Assembly: GCF_905187505.1 (NCBI RefSeq)
Contig: NZ_CAJJIC010000004.1
Coordinates: forward strand, 1-54,274
DNA from: an uncultured Mailhella sp.
GTDB taxonomy: Bacteria > Desulfobacterota > Desulfovibrionia > Desulfovibrionales > Desulfovibrionaceae
Direction: 5' to 3'
DNA length: 54,274 bases
Shown here: piece by piece, positions 23,458 through 31,900 of the stretch
Layout: each line of letters opens with the position of its first letter
Numbering within the stretch: the stretch's first letter is position 1
Translations under genes and position numbers: made by a program
The notes under the pieces: generated by a model
The model's input: the letters and a program-made list of their open reading frames with translations, nothing else
The model's database searches: none
What the model was told of the DNA's origin: nothing

Positions 23458-25125
23458 CTACAGAAGAGGGGCCTTGCCCCAATGGTACTCGGTGCCGTTC
23501 TTGCCCTTGAGGAGAAGCAGAGGCTTCGCCATGTCGGGATTGAGATTGGGGTAATCGGTAATCTTGTACACGCAGCGGCCCGTTTCCTTGCGTTCCATGG
23601 TGGCCTTGATGGCCAGTTCGCACACCTTGAGCACTTCGCACGATTCATGGCAGCGCATGAGGTCGCGCAGGGTGTCGGCATGGAGCTGAGGAATCTGTTC
23701 TTCAAGGAAGGTGATCTTTTCCAGAGCGCGTTCCATGCCGGCCATGGAGCGACGGAAGCCCATGTAGTACATCATGACGTTGCGGGCGGCCTCTTCCAGT
23801 TCCTGGTAGGTCAGTTCCTGATCGTTGCCGAGGGGGGCAAAGACGCTGGACTTCACCTGGGCGGCAAGGTCTTCGTCGATCTTGCCGGCTTCGGTCATGC
23901 CGGAAGCCTTCATGGCGGCCTGACGGCCGGCTTCGAAGCCGCCGCACATGGCGCCGGAGCAGTACAGGAAGATGCTGCCGCAGAACAGTCCGGGAACGGT
24001 GGTCTCAAACTGGTCGTTCACCGCGATGGTGCCGCCGAAGATGAGTTCGCCGATTTCCACTTCCAGCAGCTTGTGCTGGAAGTCGGTGCCGGTGCAGTCG
24101 GCCCAGTCGCCGAAGGTGGCCTTGTCGCCGGGCATGAGGATGTACTGCAGTTCATGCACGATCTCGGGATCGACATGACGCATGTCCATGTAGAAAGGCG
24201 GGCCGTTGCCCTCGAGCTGTTCCTGGTAGGTGCCCTGAATCTGATTGTTGCGCACGCCGTTTTCCCACATGGGGTCGTACTTGCCCATGAAGCGTTCGCC
24301 GATGGCGCTGACTTCATGAGCGCCCGAGCTGTTGATGCCGTTCATGCCGGGGCATCCGTAGCCCTTGGGCTCCATGGTGGCGCGCTGATAGGTGTCGAGT
24401 TCGGTGACGGCGGCGCCGGCATCATAGCCGAGCACCACGCCCGCGCCCGTGTTGTAGGGGTACATCCACACGTTGTAGGGGTTGTGCGTGGAGTTGTTGT
24501 AGCCGCGGGTGGAAGAACGACCCTGAGCGGACACCACGGTCTTGGCGCGGATGATGACGAATTCACCGGTCGACACGTTCCAGCCGAGCACGCCGCAGGC
24601 CTTGCCGCCGTCGGTAAGGATCTTCATGGCCATGATGCGGTCAAGGACATGGACGCCGGAGTCGCGAACGATGCGTGCCATGACGCGCTTGATGGTCATG
24701 CCGTTGGCAATGTGAACCCACCAGGTGCCGGGCTGACCGAAGCCCTGCGTGCGCTTGTAGGTTCCGTCGGGGTTCTTGCTGAACTGAACGCCGCGGTCTT
24801 CGAGGCGCTTCAGCATGTGGTACATGTGATTGTACCAGCCGTTGACGATCATGGTGGGGGAATAGCCGGTCAGAGGCTTGGAGTAGAACTTCACGAGATC
24901 GTCTGCGGTGTCGAAAGGCGAGCCTTTTTCGTTCAGAACGGCCATGTAGTGGTCGTTGCCGCCACCAATGCAGCCAGAACTTTCCAGCTTGCCCTTATCC
25001 AGCAGCACGACATCCAGACCCTGCTCGCGGGCTCCGAGGGCGGCGCCGCAGCCGGACGCGCCAGAGCCGATGACAAGCACGTCCGTTTCGATCAGCGTGC
25101 CAAGCGGATGAGTTGAACTTTTCAT
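23458..25125 (-). CDS. AprA-like FAD-dependent reductase (module 3)
   Basis: A 555-residue cytoplasmic flavoprotein of the fumarate reductase/AprA group. The FAD motif TDVLVIGSGASGCGAALGA lies at about 14-32 and GLFCGSIFLYCSGAMCGGFEAG is the second FAD contact. The segment HIANGMTIKRVMARIVRD resembles the AprA stretch after the substrate site. No heme, FMN or export domain is present. GGGAGG lies just before the ATG at 25125; the open frame to 25215 is non-conserved-looking. It is the first gene of a two-gene operon with a GltD-like oxidoreductase, and is divergent from a LysR regulator 211 bp away. Its partner thus differs from the small ferredoxins of modules 1 and 2, implying NAD(P)H-linked reduction. 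Confidence 0.85.
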   Translation of the reverse strand: MKSSTHPLGTLIETDVLVIGSGASGCGAALGAREQGLDVVLLDKGKLESSGCIGGGNDHYMAVLNEKGSPFDTADDLVKFYSKPLTGYSPTMIVNGWYNHMYHMLKRLEDRGVQFSKNPDGTYKRTQGFGQPGTWWVHIANGMTIKRVMARIVRDSGVHVLDRIMAMKILTDGGKACGVLGWNVSTGEFVIIRAKTVVSAQGRSSTRGYNNSTHNPYNVWMYPYNTGAGVVLGYDAGAAVTELDTYQRATMEPKGYGCPGMNGINSSGAHEVSAIGERFMGKYDPMWENGVRNNQIQGTYQEQLEGNGPPFYMDMRHVDPEIVHELQYILMPGDKATFGDWADCTGTDFQHKLLEVEIGELIFGGTIAVNDQFETTVPGLFCGSIFLYCSGAMCGGFEAGRQAAMKASGMTEAGKIDEDLAAQVKSSVFAPLGNDQELTYQELEEAARNVMMYYMGFRRSMAGMERALEKITFLEEQIPQLHADTLRDLMRCHESCEVLKVCELAIKATMERKETGRCVYKITDYPNLNPDMAKPLLLLKGKNGTEYHWGKAPLL

Positions 25126-25229
25126 GACTCCTCCCTGATTCTGAATATACATCGGATGGGAAAGAGAGCGCGGCTTTGGGCGGGGACAACGGAATGGGGG
25201 CCGCGCCGGAATCATTCCCGTCGTGTCAA

Positions 25230-25293
25230 TGATTTCACAAAAACACGTTCAGTTGTCAAATCGAAAAAAAATTTTTATTGTTTGATGAAATCA
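25230..25293 (-). promoter_or_regulatory. Module 3 promoter and LysR-type operator
   Basis: The plus strand reads TTGTTTGATGAAA at 25278-25290. On the minus strand TTGACA (25259-25254) follows, 16 bases before TGAAAT (25237-25232). The box core TGAAATCA (25286-25293) and its exact inverse TGATTTCA (25230-25237) lie 48 bp apart. The proximal half-site overlaps the -10. Distal recognition and proximal activation sites are the usual LysR layout, and the regulator gene is divergent. Confidence 0.65.
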
Positions 25294-25336
25294 CACAGTA
25301 ACACGACTGAACGCTCAGCCATGGGAGGACCGCACC

Positions 25337-26290
25337 ATGATTGAAGAACTGGGAGGAGATTTTTTTCAGCATTTACGGGGGTTTTACTATACTGCAAAGA
25401 CGGGAAGCATGCGCAAGGCCGCCCAGCTCATGAACAGGAACCCTTCCACCATCAGCTGGCAGATACGGCAGCTCGAACAGCAATTAGATACAGTGTTATT
25501 CGATAGATACATGAAAAGACTGCGTATCACTCCGGAAGGTGAGAGATTGCTCACATGGACGATTTCCACCTTTGAACTTTTGCGCGGCATGAAGTCCGAC
25601 ATCAGTTCTCCGTCGGGAGTGCTGCGCGGGACCATCAGCATATCGAGCAACTTGCCCTTTTCTGCACGAGTGGTGCGCATCATCGCTGCCTTTCGCAGAG
25701 AACACCCTGAAGTTCATATAAAAATCCGTCGTGCGCTGCCCTATGAGACCGTGGACGACGTGGCCAGCTCCCGCGTGGACTTCGGGCTTACCGGCATTAC
25801 GCACGAAGCGCCCAACTGTTCCCTTGAGGAACTTTTCACCTCGCAGCCTCTGCTCATTGCCAGAGAAGACAACGACTTCGGGCTTCCGGAAAGGCCCACG
25901 GCGGAGGATCTCATCCGTCTGCCGTTCATTTCCTTTCTTGCGGAAAACATGGAGGAGAGCGGAGATCCTTACTTCGACACCTCTCTTGCCTCGCTCTCGC
26001 AGCCTCTTCAGACCGTGCTCAGCGTGAACAACTACCATCTCATGCTGCGCTATGTGAAACAGGGCATGGGCGTGGCCGTCATGGACGAGCTTTGTCTCAT
26101 GGCCAGCAAGTACGGCAATCTCGGCGAGGGGCTGCGGTCCTATCCTCTGGAAGGCATTCTGCCGCCGGTGCACAACGGCATTCTCCTGCGCCATCACAAG
26201 CATCTGAGCCCGCAGGCTGCCGCCCTCATCGAAAAAATACGGGTGGAGGTGAAGGAGAGTCTGGCCAGGGAACAGGAACTGGCCCGCTGA
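25337..26290 (+). CDS. LysR-family transcriptional regulator
   Basis: A 317-residue regulator. The N-terminal winged helix-turn-helix spans about residues 10-70 (FYYTAKTGSMRKAAQLMNRN, then STISWQIRQLEQQLDTVLFDR), followed by a linker helix and a periplasmic-binding-like effector domain (about 95-300). GGAGG lies 8 bases before the ATG. It is divergent from the module 3 operon, the classic arrangement in which a LysR protein activates its neighbour in response to substrate. The box in the shared promoter region also occurs before module 2 and the esterase, so its regulon may be wider. The effector is probably a carboxylate (inference). Confidence 0.93.
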   Translation: MIEELGGDFFQHLRGFYYTAKTGSMRKAAQLMNRNPSTISWQIRQLEQQLDTVLFDRYMKRLRITPEGERLLTWTISTFELLRGMKSDISSPSGVLRGTISISSNLPFSARVVRIIAAFRREHPEVHIKIRRALPYETVDDVASSRVDFGLTGITHEAPNCSLEELFTSQPLLIAREDNDFGLPERPTAEDLIRLPFISFLAENMEESGDPYFDTSLASLSQPLQTVLSVNNYHLMLRYVKQGMGVAVMDELCLMASKYGNLGEGLRSYPLEGILPPVHNGILLRHHKHLSPQAAALIEKIRVEVKESLAREQELAR

Positions 26291-26348
26291 CGGGCGCGGA
26301 GAGTCCGGGATTTTTCCGAAGTCGGGAAACGCGCCGCCTGCGGTGCGG

Positions 26349-26377
26349 AAGCGGTTACGGACTGCCGCCGCTTTTTT
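26349..26377 (+). terminator. Terminator of the LysR gene
   Basis: AAGCGG (26349-26354) pairs with CCGCTT (26368-26373), with a CGG/CCG inner helix, followed by a run of six T residues. Confidence 0.75.
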
Positions 26378-26385
26378 CTGCGTGC

Positions 26386-26414
26386 TTGACCGGAGCAGGG
26401 GCAGGCCGTAAGGT
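26386..26414 (+). promoter_or_regulatory. Sigma-70 promoter of dnaX
   Basis: TTGACC (26386-26391) and TAAGGT (26409-26414) are separated by exactly 17 bases, about 100 bases before the dnaX start and directly behind the LysR terminator. Confidence 0.75.
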
Positions 26415-26511
26415 TTTCAAGAATTTTCTGTACCTGTCGGCCCCCGCGGGCCGCATGATCTGCCGCGTCCCGTCCGTTCGGGCAGGAACGCGGCCAAAGC
26501 GGACATACATT

Positions 26512-28356
26512 ATGGCAGCAAACGCATCCCTTGCGGCCCTGTACCGGCCGCAGACCTTTGCCGAGGTGGTAGGGCAGGACATGGTGAAGTCCATCCTTTC
26601 CCGCGCCGCCCGCGAGGACCGTGTGGCTCCGGCCTATCTTCTCAGCGGCACGCGAGGGGTGGGCAAGACCACCATAGCCCGCATATTCGCCAAGGCGCTC
26701 AACTGTGAACACGCCCCCACCGGAGAGCCCTGCAACGAGTGCGAGGCCTGCCGTCGCATCACGCAGGGCAACTTTGTGGACGTGGTGGAAATAGACGGCG
26801 CGTCCAACCGAGGCATAGACGACATACGCCGTCTGCGCGACGCCGTGGGCTACGCGCCTCTTGAGGGCCGCTACAAGGTCTTCATCATCGACGAAGCGCA
26901 CATGCTCACCAAGGAGGCGTTCAACGCCCTGCTCAAGACGCTGGAGGAACCCCCTGCGCGCGTGACCTTCATCATGGCCACCACGGAGCAGCACAAGTTT
27001 CCCGTGACCATCGTGAGCCGCTGTCAGCATTTCGTGTTCCGGCAGATCCCCGAAGCCACGCTGGAGGCGCACATCTGCGACATTCTTCAGCGCGAGGGAC
27101 GTCCCTTTGAGAAGGAGGCCGCTCATCTCATCGCCCGCCGGGCGGCGGGCAGCGTGCGTGACTCCATGTCGCTGCTCGGGCAGGTGCTGGCCCTCGGCTG
27201 CGCACCGGACGAACCGCTTACGGCGCGGCAGGCACGCGAGGTCCTCGGTCTTGCCGGTCAGGAAGTGATGGACAGGCTGCTGGACGCGCTTTCCGGGCAG
27301 GATGCCGCGGCCATCACGGTGCTTGTGCGCGAGCTTCTGGCTCAGGGCGCGGACATGGGCTTCTTCCTGCGGGAGCTTTGCGGCCTGTGGCGCAATCTTT
27401 TCCTCATGAAGCAGACGGGCAGGGAAACGGCAAAGGATCTCGATCTGCCTGAAAGCGAGCTTGACCGTCTGTCTTCCATGGCGTCGCGCTTCTCGCTCAC
27501 CTACATTCATGCCGCCTGGCAGATGACGCTCGACTCTCAGCGCCGCATTCTGACGAGCCTTGAGCCTTCCGCCGGTCTTGAGCTTCTGCTTTTGAATCTC
27601 GCCATGCTGCCGAGACTGCTTCCGCTGGAGGAGCTGGCGCCGCTTTCTCCTTCCGCCGCGCAGGCCGCGCCCTCCGCGCCCCCCGTTTCCTCGGCGGCGT
27701 CTTCCGCGTCTTCGGCCGCGTCCGGAGAAACGTCTTCCCCGCTCCGGGCCGAAGAGCGCGCTCTTTCGCGTCCCGCGCCGCAGACGTCGGCTCCGGCCGC
27801 ACCGTCGCGTCCGGCAGAACCGGAACGTCCCGTCATTCCTGCCGCGTCCGCCTTTGTTCCCCCGGTCGCGGCAACGCCCGCTTCCTCTCCCGCTCCCGTG
27901 CCTTCGGCAGAACCTTCCGCGCACTTGACGGAAGGAACGAAACCTGTTGAAACTCGGGCTCCGGCGCCGCGTCGCCCTTCTTCGGAATGGAAGGACGTGC
28001 CGGTGGATCCTGCCCTGACGTGGGCGGGCTTTCTTGAGACCTGTCAGGACAATCGCGACATTCCTCTGCCCATGCTGCGTCAGGTCACGGGCGAGGTGCG
28101 CGGCGACTGGCTCGTGCTTCAGGCGCTCTCGCAGGTCATCGGCATGCAGCTTCAGCGAACCGAAAAGCTCCGCGTGCTTGAGAATCTTGTGGCCGCATGG
28201 GCGGGCAGGCCTCTGCAGATCGTCTTTCGTCCTCCGCAGAAAATCGTGCGCACCGAGGCCGAACTCAAGGAAGAGATACAGTCGCATCCCGTCATCAAGA
28301 AATTTCAGGACGTCTACGACGCCAGACTGGTGCGCTGTACCCCCATCAACCGTTAA
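26512..28356 (+). CDS. dnaX: DNA polymerase III subunit gamma/tau
   Basis: The clamp-loader ATPase of the replicative polymerase, 614 residues. The AAA+ domain has Walker A SGTRGVGKT (45-53), zinc-binding cysteines C65, C74, C77 and C80, and the DEAHML Walker B followed by LLKTLEEPP. An Ala/Ser/Pro-rich linker spans about 375-490, and a C-terminal domain (from about 500) would correspond to the tau-specific part. No A-rich frameshift site for making gamma is visible, so only the long form may be produced. MAANASLAALYRPQTF is the standard family start; the open frame reaches back to 26092 inside the LysR gene and is not used. ybaB follows 48 bp later, a conserved pairing. Confidence 0.97.
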   Translation: MAANASLAALYRPQTFAEVVGQDMVKSILSRAAREDRVAPAYLLSGTRGVGKTTIARIFAKALNCEHAPTGEPCNECEACRRITQGNFVDVVEIDGASNRGIDDIRRLRDAVGYAPLEGRYKVFIIDEAHMLTKEAFNALLKTLEEPPARVTFIMATTEQHKFPVTIVSRCQHFVFRQIPEATLEAHICDILQREGRPFEKEAAHLIARRAAGSVRDSMSLLGQVLALGCAPDEPLTARQAREVLGLAGQEVMDRLLDALSGQDAAAITVLVRELLAQGADMGFFLRELCGLWRNLFLMKQTGRETAKDLDLPESELDRLSSMASRFSLTYIHAAWQMTLDSQRRILTSLEPSAGLELLLLNLAMLPRLLPLEELAPLSPSAAQAAPSAPPVSSAASSASSAASGETSSPLRAEERALSRPAPQTSAPAAPSRPAEPERPVIPAASAFVPPVAATPASSPAPVPSAEPSAHLTEGTKPVETRAPAPRRPSSEWKDVPVDPALTWAGFLETCQDNRDIPLPMLRQVTGEVRGDWLVLQALSQVIGMQLQRTEKLRVLENLVAAWAGRPLQIVFRPPQKIVRTEAELKEEIQSHPVIKKFQDVYDARLVRCTPINR

Positions 28357-28404
28357 CATGACGACAGAAGGGCCTGCGGCCCCTGTCCTTCAAGGAGACA
28401 AGGC

Positions 28405-28716
28405 ATGAAGAACATGAACGATCTGCTGCGCCAGGCTCAGGTGATGCAGAACAAGATTGCGAAGCTCCAGCAGGAAATGGCCGAGAAGGAAGTGGAAGCT
28501 TCCGCCGGCGGCGGCATGGTGAAGGTCGTCATGAACGGCCGTCAGGAAATGAAGTCCATCACCATCGACAAGTCCGTGCTGGAAAGCGGTGACACGGAAA
28601 TGCTGCAGGACCTCATCATCACCGCCGTGAACGAGGCCGTGCGCATCGGCCGCGCCAACCTTGACCGCGAAATGGCCAACATCTCCGGCGGCATTCATTT
28701 GCCCGGAATGTTCTAG
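28405..28716 (+). CDS. ybaB: YbaB/EbfC-family nucleoid-associated protein
   Basis: A 103-residue DNA-binding protein that dimerises and coats DNA. The N-terminal helix (NDLLRQAQVMQNKIAKLQQEMAEKEVEASAGGGMVKV) and the central beta sheet (NGRQEMKSITIDKSVL) are typical. AAGGAGACAAGGC precedes the ATG. It follows dnaX as in most bacteria. The usual third gene, recR, is absent here; the operon ends at a terminator 35 bp after the stop. Confidence 0.95.
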   Translation: MKNMNDLLRQAQVMQNKIAKLQQEMAEKEVEASAGGGMVKVVMNGRQEMKSITIDKSVLESGDTEMLQDLIITAVNEAVRIGRANLDREMANISGGIHLPGMF

Positions 28717-28750
28717 TCCCTTCCGGGCAGGTCCCGGAGGCGATGAAAGG

Positions 28751-28784
28751 GCTCCGTTCCTCTTCGTGAGGGCGGAGCTTTTTT
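28751..28784 (+). terminator. Terminator of dnaX-ybaB
   Basis: GCTCCG (28751-28756) and CGGAGC (28773-28778), with an inner CCTC/GAGG helix, are followed by six T residues. Confidence 0.88.
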
Positions 28785-28890
28785 GTACTCGAAGATGCGT
28801 GGGCAGGGCCGGAATCCGTTTTTTCAGCAAAGGGGCCGCATTTTGCTTCTTCGGAGGAAAGGAAGCGTTTTCGAAGGGATTTTTCCTTTC

Positions 28891-28919
28891 TTGTCGGGCA
28901 GAAAGAAGTTCTTTATGAT
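28891..28919 (+). promoter_or_regulatory. Sigma-70 promoter of the macroglobulin-pbpC operon
   Basis: TTGTCG (28891-28896) and TATGAT (28914-28919) are exactly 17 bases apart, only about 28 bases before the start codon, so the leader is very short. Confidence 0.75.
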
Positions 28920-28946
28920 GAAGAAAAATGCCTCTGGAGGATGCCC

Positions 28947-31900
28947 ATGTTCCGTAGGGTCCCCCTTGTCGCCTTTCTGCTTCTGTGGTCCGTGGCCGCC
29001 GCCTTCGGCGCTTCCGAAATTTCTCCGGCCTTCATCCGCGCCGTGGTGACGGCTCCTCTGGAGGGAGATGCTCCGCTTCGGGTCTGGCTTGATTCCGACG
29101 AGCCGTTGTGCCGGGAGACCTACGGGGAGGAATGGACGAGCCGCTGTTTCGTGGCGCCCGGCAGGGAGGGAGCCGTCGTGCGCGGCGTCCGCCTTGTGCC
29201 GGAAATTCCCGGGGAATGGCGCTGGGACGATGAAAGAACGCTTGTGTTCCGGCCGAAGACTCCGTGGCCGGCGGGACAGAACTTCGAGCTTGTTCTGGAC
29301 GATCTGCCGCTTCCGTCCCGCGCAAGGCTCACGTCCTCCCGTGCCGACTTTGCCACGCCGCCTCTGGCGCTTACCCGTCTGAGTGCGGACGTGTGGGTGG
29401 ACCCCGATCTTGACGGCGAACGGGCCGTTTCCTTCGACATGAACTTCACCACTCCTCCGGATCGGGCGATCGTCGAACGGGACGCGCGTCTTGACGTCGC
29501 CGACAGTGCGCTTCGCCTCGGCAGACCTGAATTCATATGGGGAGAGGGCGGAACCTGCCTTGTGAGGGCGCGTGTGCTGTCTCTGGCAAGGCAGCCTTCC
29601 GCGGTTACGTTTTCCCTTCCCGGCGTGGCCGGAGAAGTACGGAGCAATGGAGCTTTCTGGAACGTTCCCAGAGGACGGGAAACGGCTGTTGCCCAGGTGA
29701 CGGTTCCCGGAACGGAGACGATTTTTGCGGTGAACAAGGCTTCGCTTGAGCCGTCGAGGGATGAAAATCTTGCCGGAGAGTACCGCCTCACGCTGGAAAC
29801 GAGCCTTCTGGTCAGACCGGACGAGCTTGCCCGCGCCATGAAGGCGCTGCGCCTTCCCCGCACGCAGAACGCGCAGGCCGTGTCCGCCACGGTGTGGACG
29901 GCTGCGCCCGTCATCGACGAGGAAACGCTTTCCCGCGCCGTGCCCGTGACGCTTGTGCCCCTGCAGCAGGCCGACGTTCCTTCCGGCAGGATAAGCTTCA
30001 GCGTGAAGACGGAGCCGGGCAGCTATCTTCTCTTTCATCTGCCGCAGGGCTTCGGGCCGTCGGCCGACTTCACGCTGGCTTTCCCGTGGAACGAGGTCTT
30101 TCATGCCGCGCCGTTTGAGCCGGAGCTTGATTTTCTTCAGCCCGGCAACGTGCTGGCCCTCGGCGGAGAACGCAGGCTGGACATCCATTCCAGCGGGCTC
30201 ACCTCCATACGCTGGAGAGCATCGCGCGTCATGGATTCCTATCTCGGTCTTCTTGCCGCGCATCCCTCGCCGTTTTCCGCCCGGGGTATTCTTTTCGACG
30301 TGTTCTCCGAAGCGGCCGAAGGCAGCATTTCCCTTCGGCGCACCGAACCCGGGGAGCCGCAGTTTTCCGTGCTTGACGCCGCGCAGCTCTTCAAGGACGG
30401 ACACGGTCTTGCCTACATAGAGCTTACGGGCATGGACGGGGACAGAAAGGTGGCGGAGGCCTCGCGCTTCGTGCTTGCGACCGACCTCGGACTCATCGTC
30501 AAGGAGGGGGCGGCAGGCGGGCGCGACGTGTTCGTCTGTTCGCTTTCCGGCGGAAAGCCCGTGTCCGGGGCTAAGGTGAGCATAGTGGGGGCCAACGGAC
30601 TTGCCGTGGCCGAGGCTGTGACCGACGCCGACGGTCGTGCCTTTCTGCCGTCCGTTTCCGGCCTTGCGCGTGAGCGCATGCCCGTGGCCGTGACGGCCCG
30701 TGCGAAGGGGGCGCGGGGCGAAGACATGGCCTGGATGCCTCTTGGCGACGAGAGCCGCGTCGTGGATCTTTCCAGATTTGCCACGCAGGGGCAGACCAGC
30801 CGGGCCGACGGCGTGAACGCCTATGTGTTCAGCGAACGCGGTCTGTTCCGGCCGGGAGAGACGCTGCGCTTCGGCATGCTTCTGCGCCGGGGCGACTGGA
30901 AGGCGCTTCCCGCGGATATGCCTCTCTTTGTCGAGCTTGCGGATCCCTCAGAACGCACGGTGTTCCGGCGCATGATCACGGTCGGTGCGGACGGCATGGC
31001 GGAAGTGAGCTGGAAGGCTCCGGAGAACGCCGCCGCCGGACGATACCGGCTTGACGTTCGTACTCCGGACGGTCGGGGCATGGACGTGGTGCTCGGTTCC
31101 GCCGCGGTGAGGGTGGAGGAATTCCAGCCGGACGTCATGGCGCTTTCCCTTTCGCTTTCGCCGGAGCCCGGCAGAGGCTGGCTCAGGGCGTCTTCCGCGT
31201 CCGCGAATGTGACGCTCCGCAATCTTTTCGGCTCGCCCGCGGCGGACAGGCGCGTCCGGGGACAGCTTTCGGTGTGGCCTGCACCGCTTTCCTTTGACGG
31301 CTACGGCAGTTTTGCGTTTCACGACTCCGTGCCTTACAAAGGATCGCCGCTGACGCTGGAACTCGGCGAAACCCGTACCGATGCGGAGGGCAGAGCCTCG
31401 CTGCCGCTGCCTATTGAAAAGCTTCGCGGCGGAACGCTGCACTGCCGGCTTCTGGTGGAGGGATTCGAGAGCGGCGGCGGGCGTTCGGTGACGGAGGAAA
31501 GGGAATTCGTCGTGTCTCCGCTCGACTGCGTGCTCGGCTTCCGCCCTTCCGGCACGGGAGGCAATCTCGACTTCATTCCCCGGGGCGGCGACGCCGCGCT
31601 GGAATTCGTGGCCGTCGGCTCCGACCTTGCTCCCGCAAGTCCCGGAGAGCTTTCGTTTCAGGTGTCCGCAAGGCGCTACGTGACTTCCCTCGTCACCGAC
31701 GGCGAGGGCAGGTATCGCTATGAGGATACGCCGGTGGATCGCGTGATTTCGGAGTCAAAGGTGACCTTCGACCGCGACGGGCGGGCGCACTGGGCCGTTC
31801 CCACCGAAACGTGCGGGGAATTTCTGCTGGAGGTGCGCGACGGGGAAGGGCTGGTCATGGCTTCCGTGCCCTTTACCGTGGCCGGAAACTCGGATCTGCG

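Noticed and set aside
26092..26511. Extension of dnaX upstream to 26092
   Set aside because: It overlaps the LysR gene and crosses a terminator and promoter; the conserved DnaX start is at 26512.
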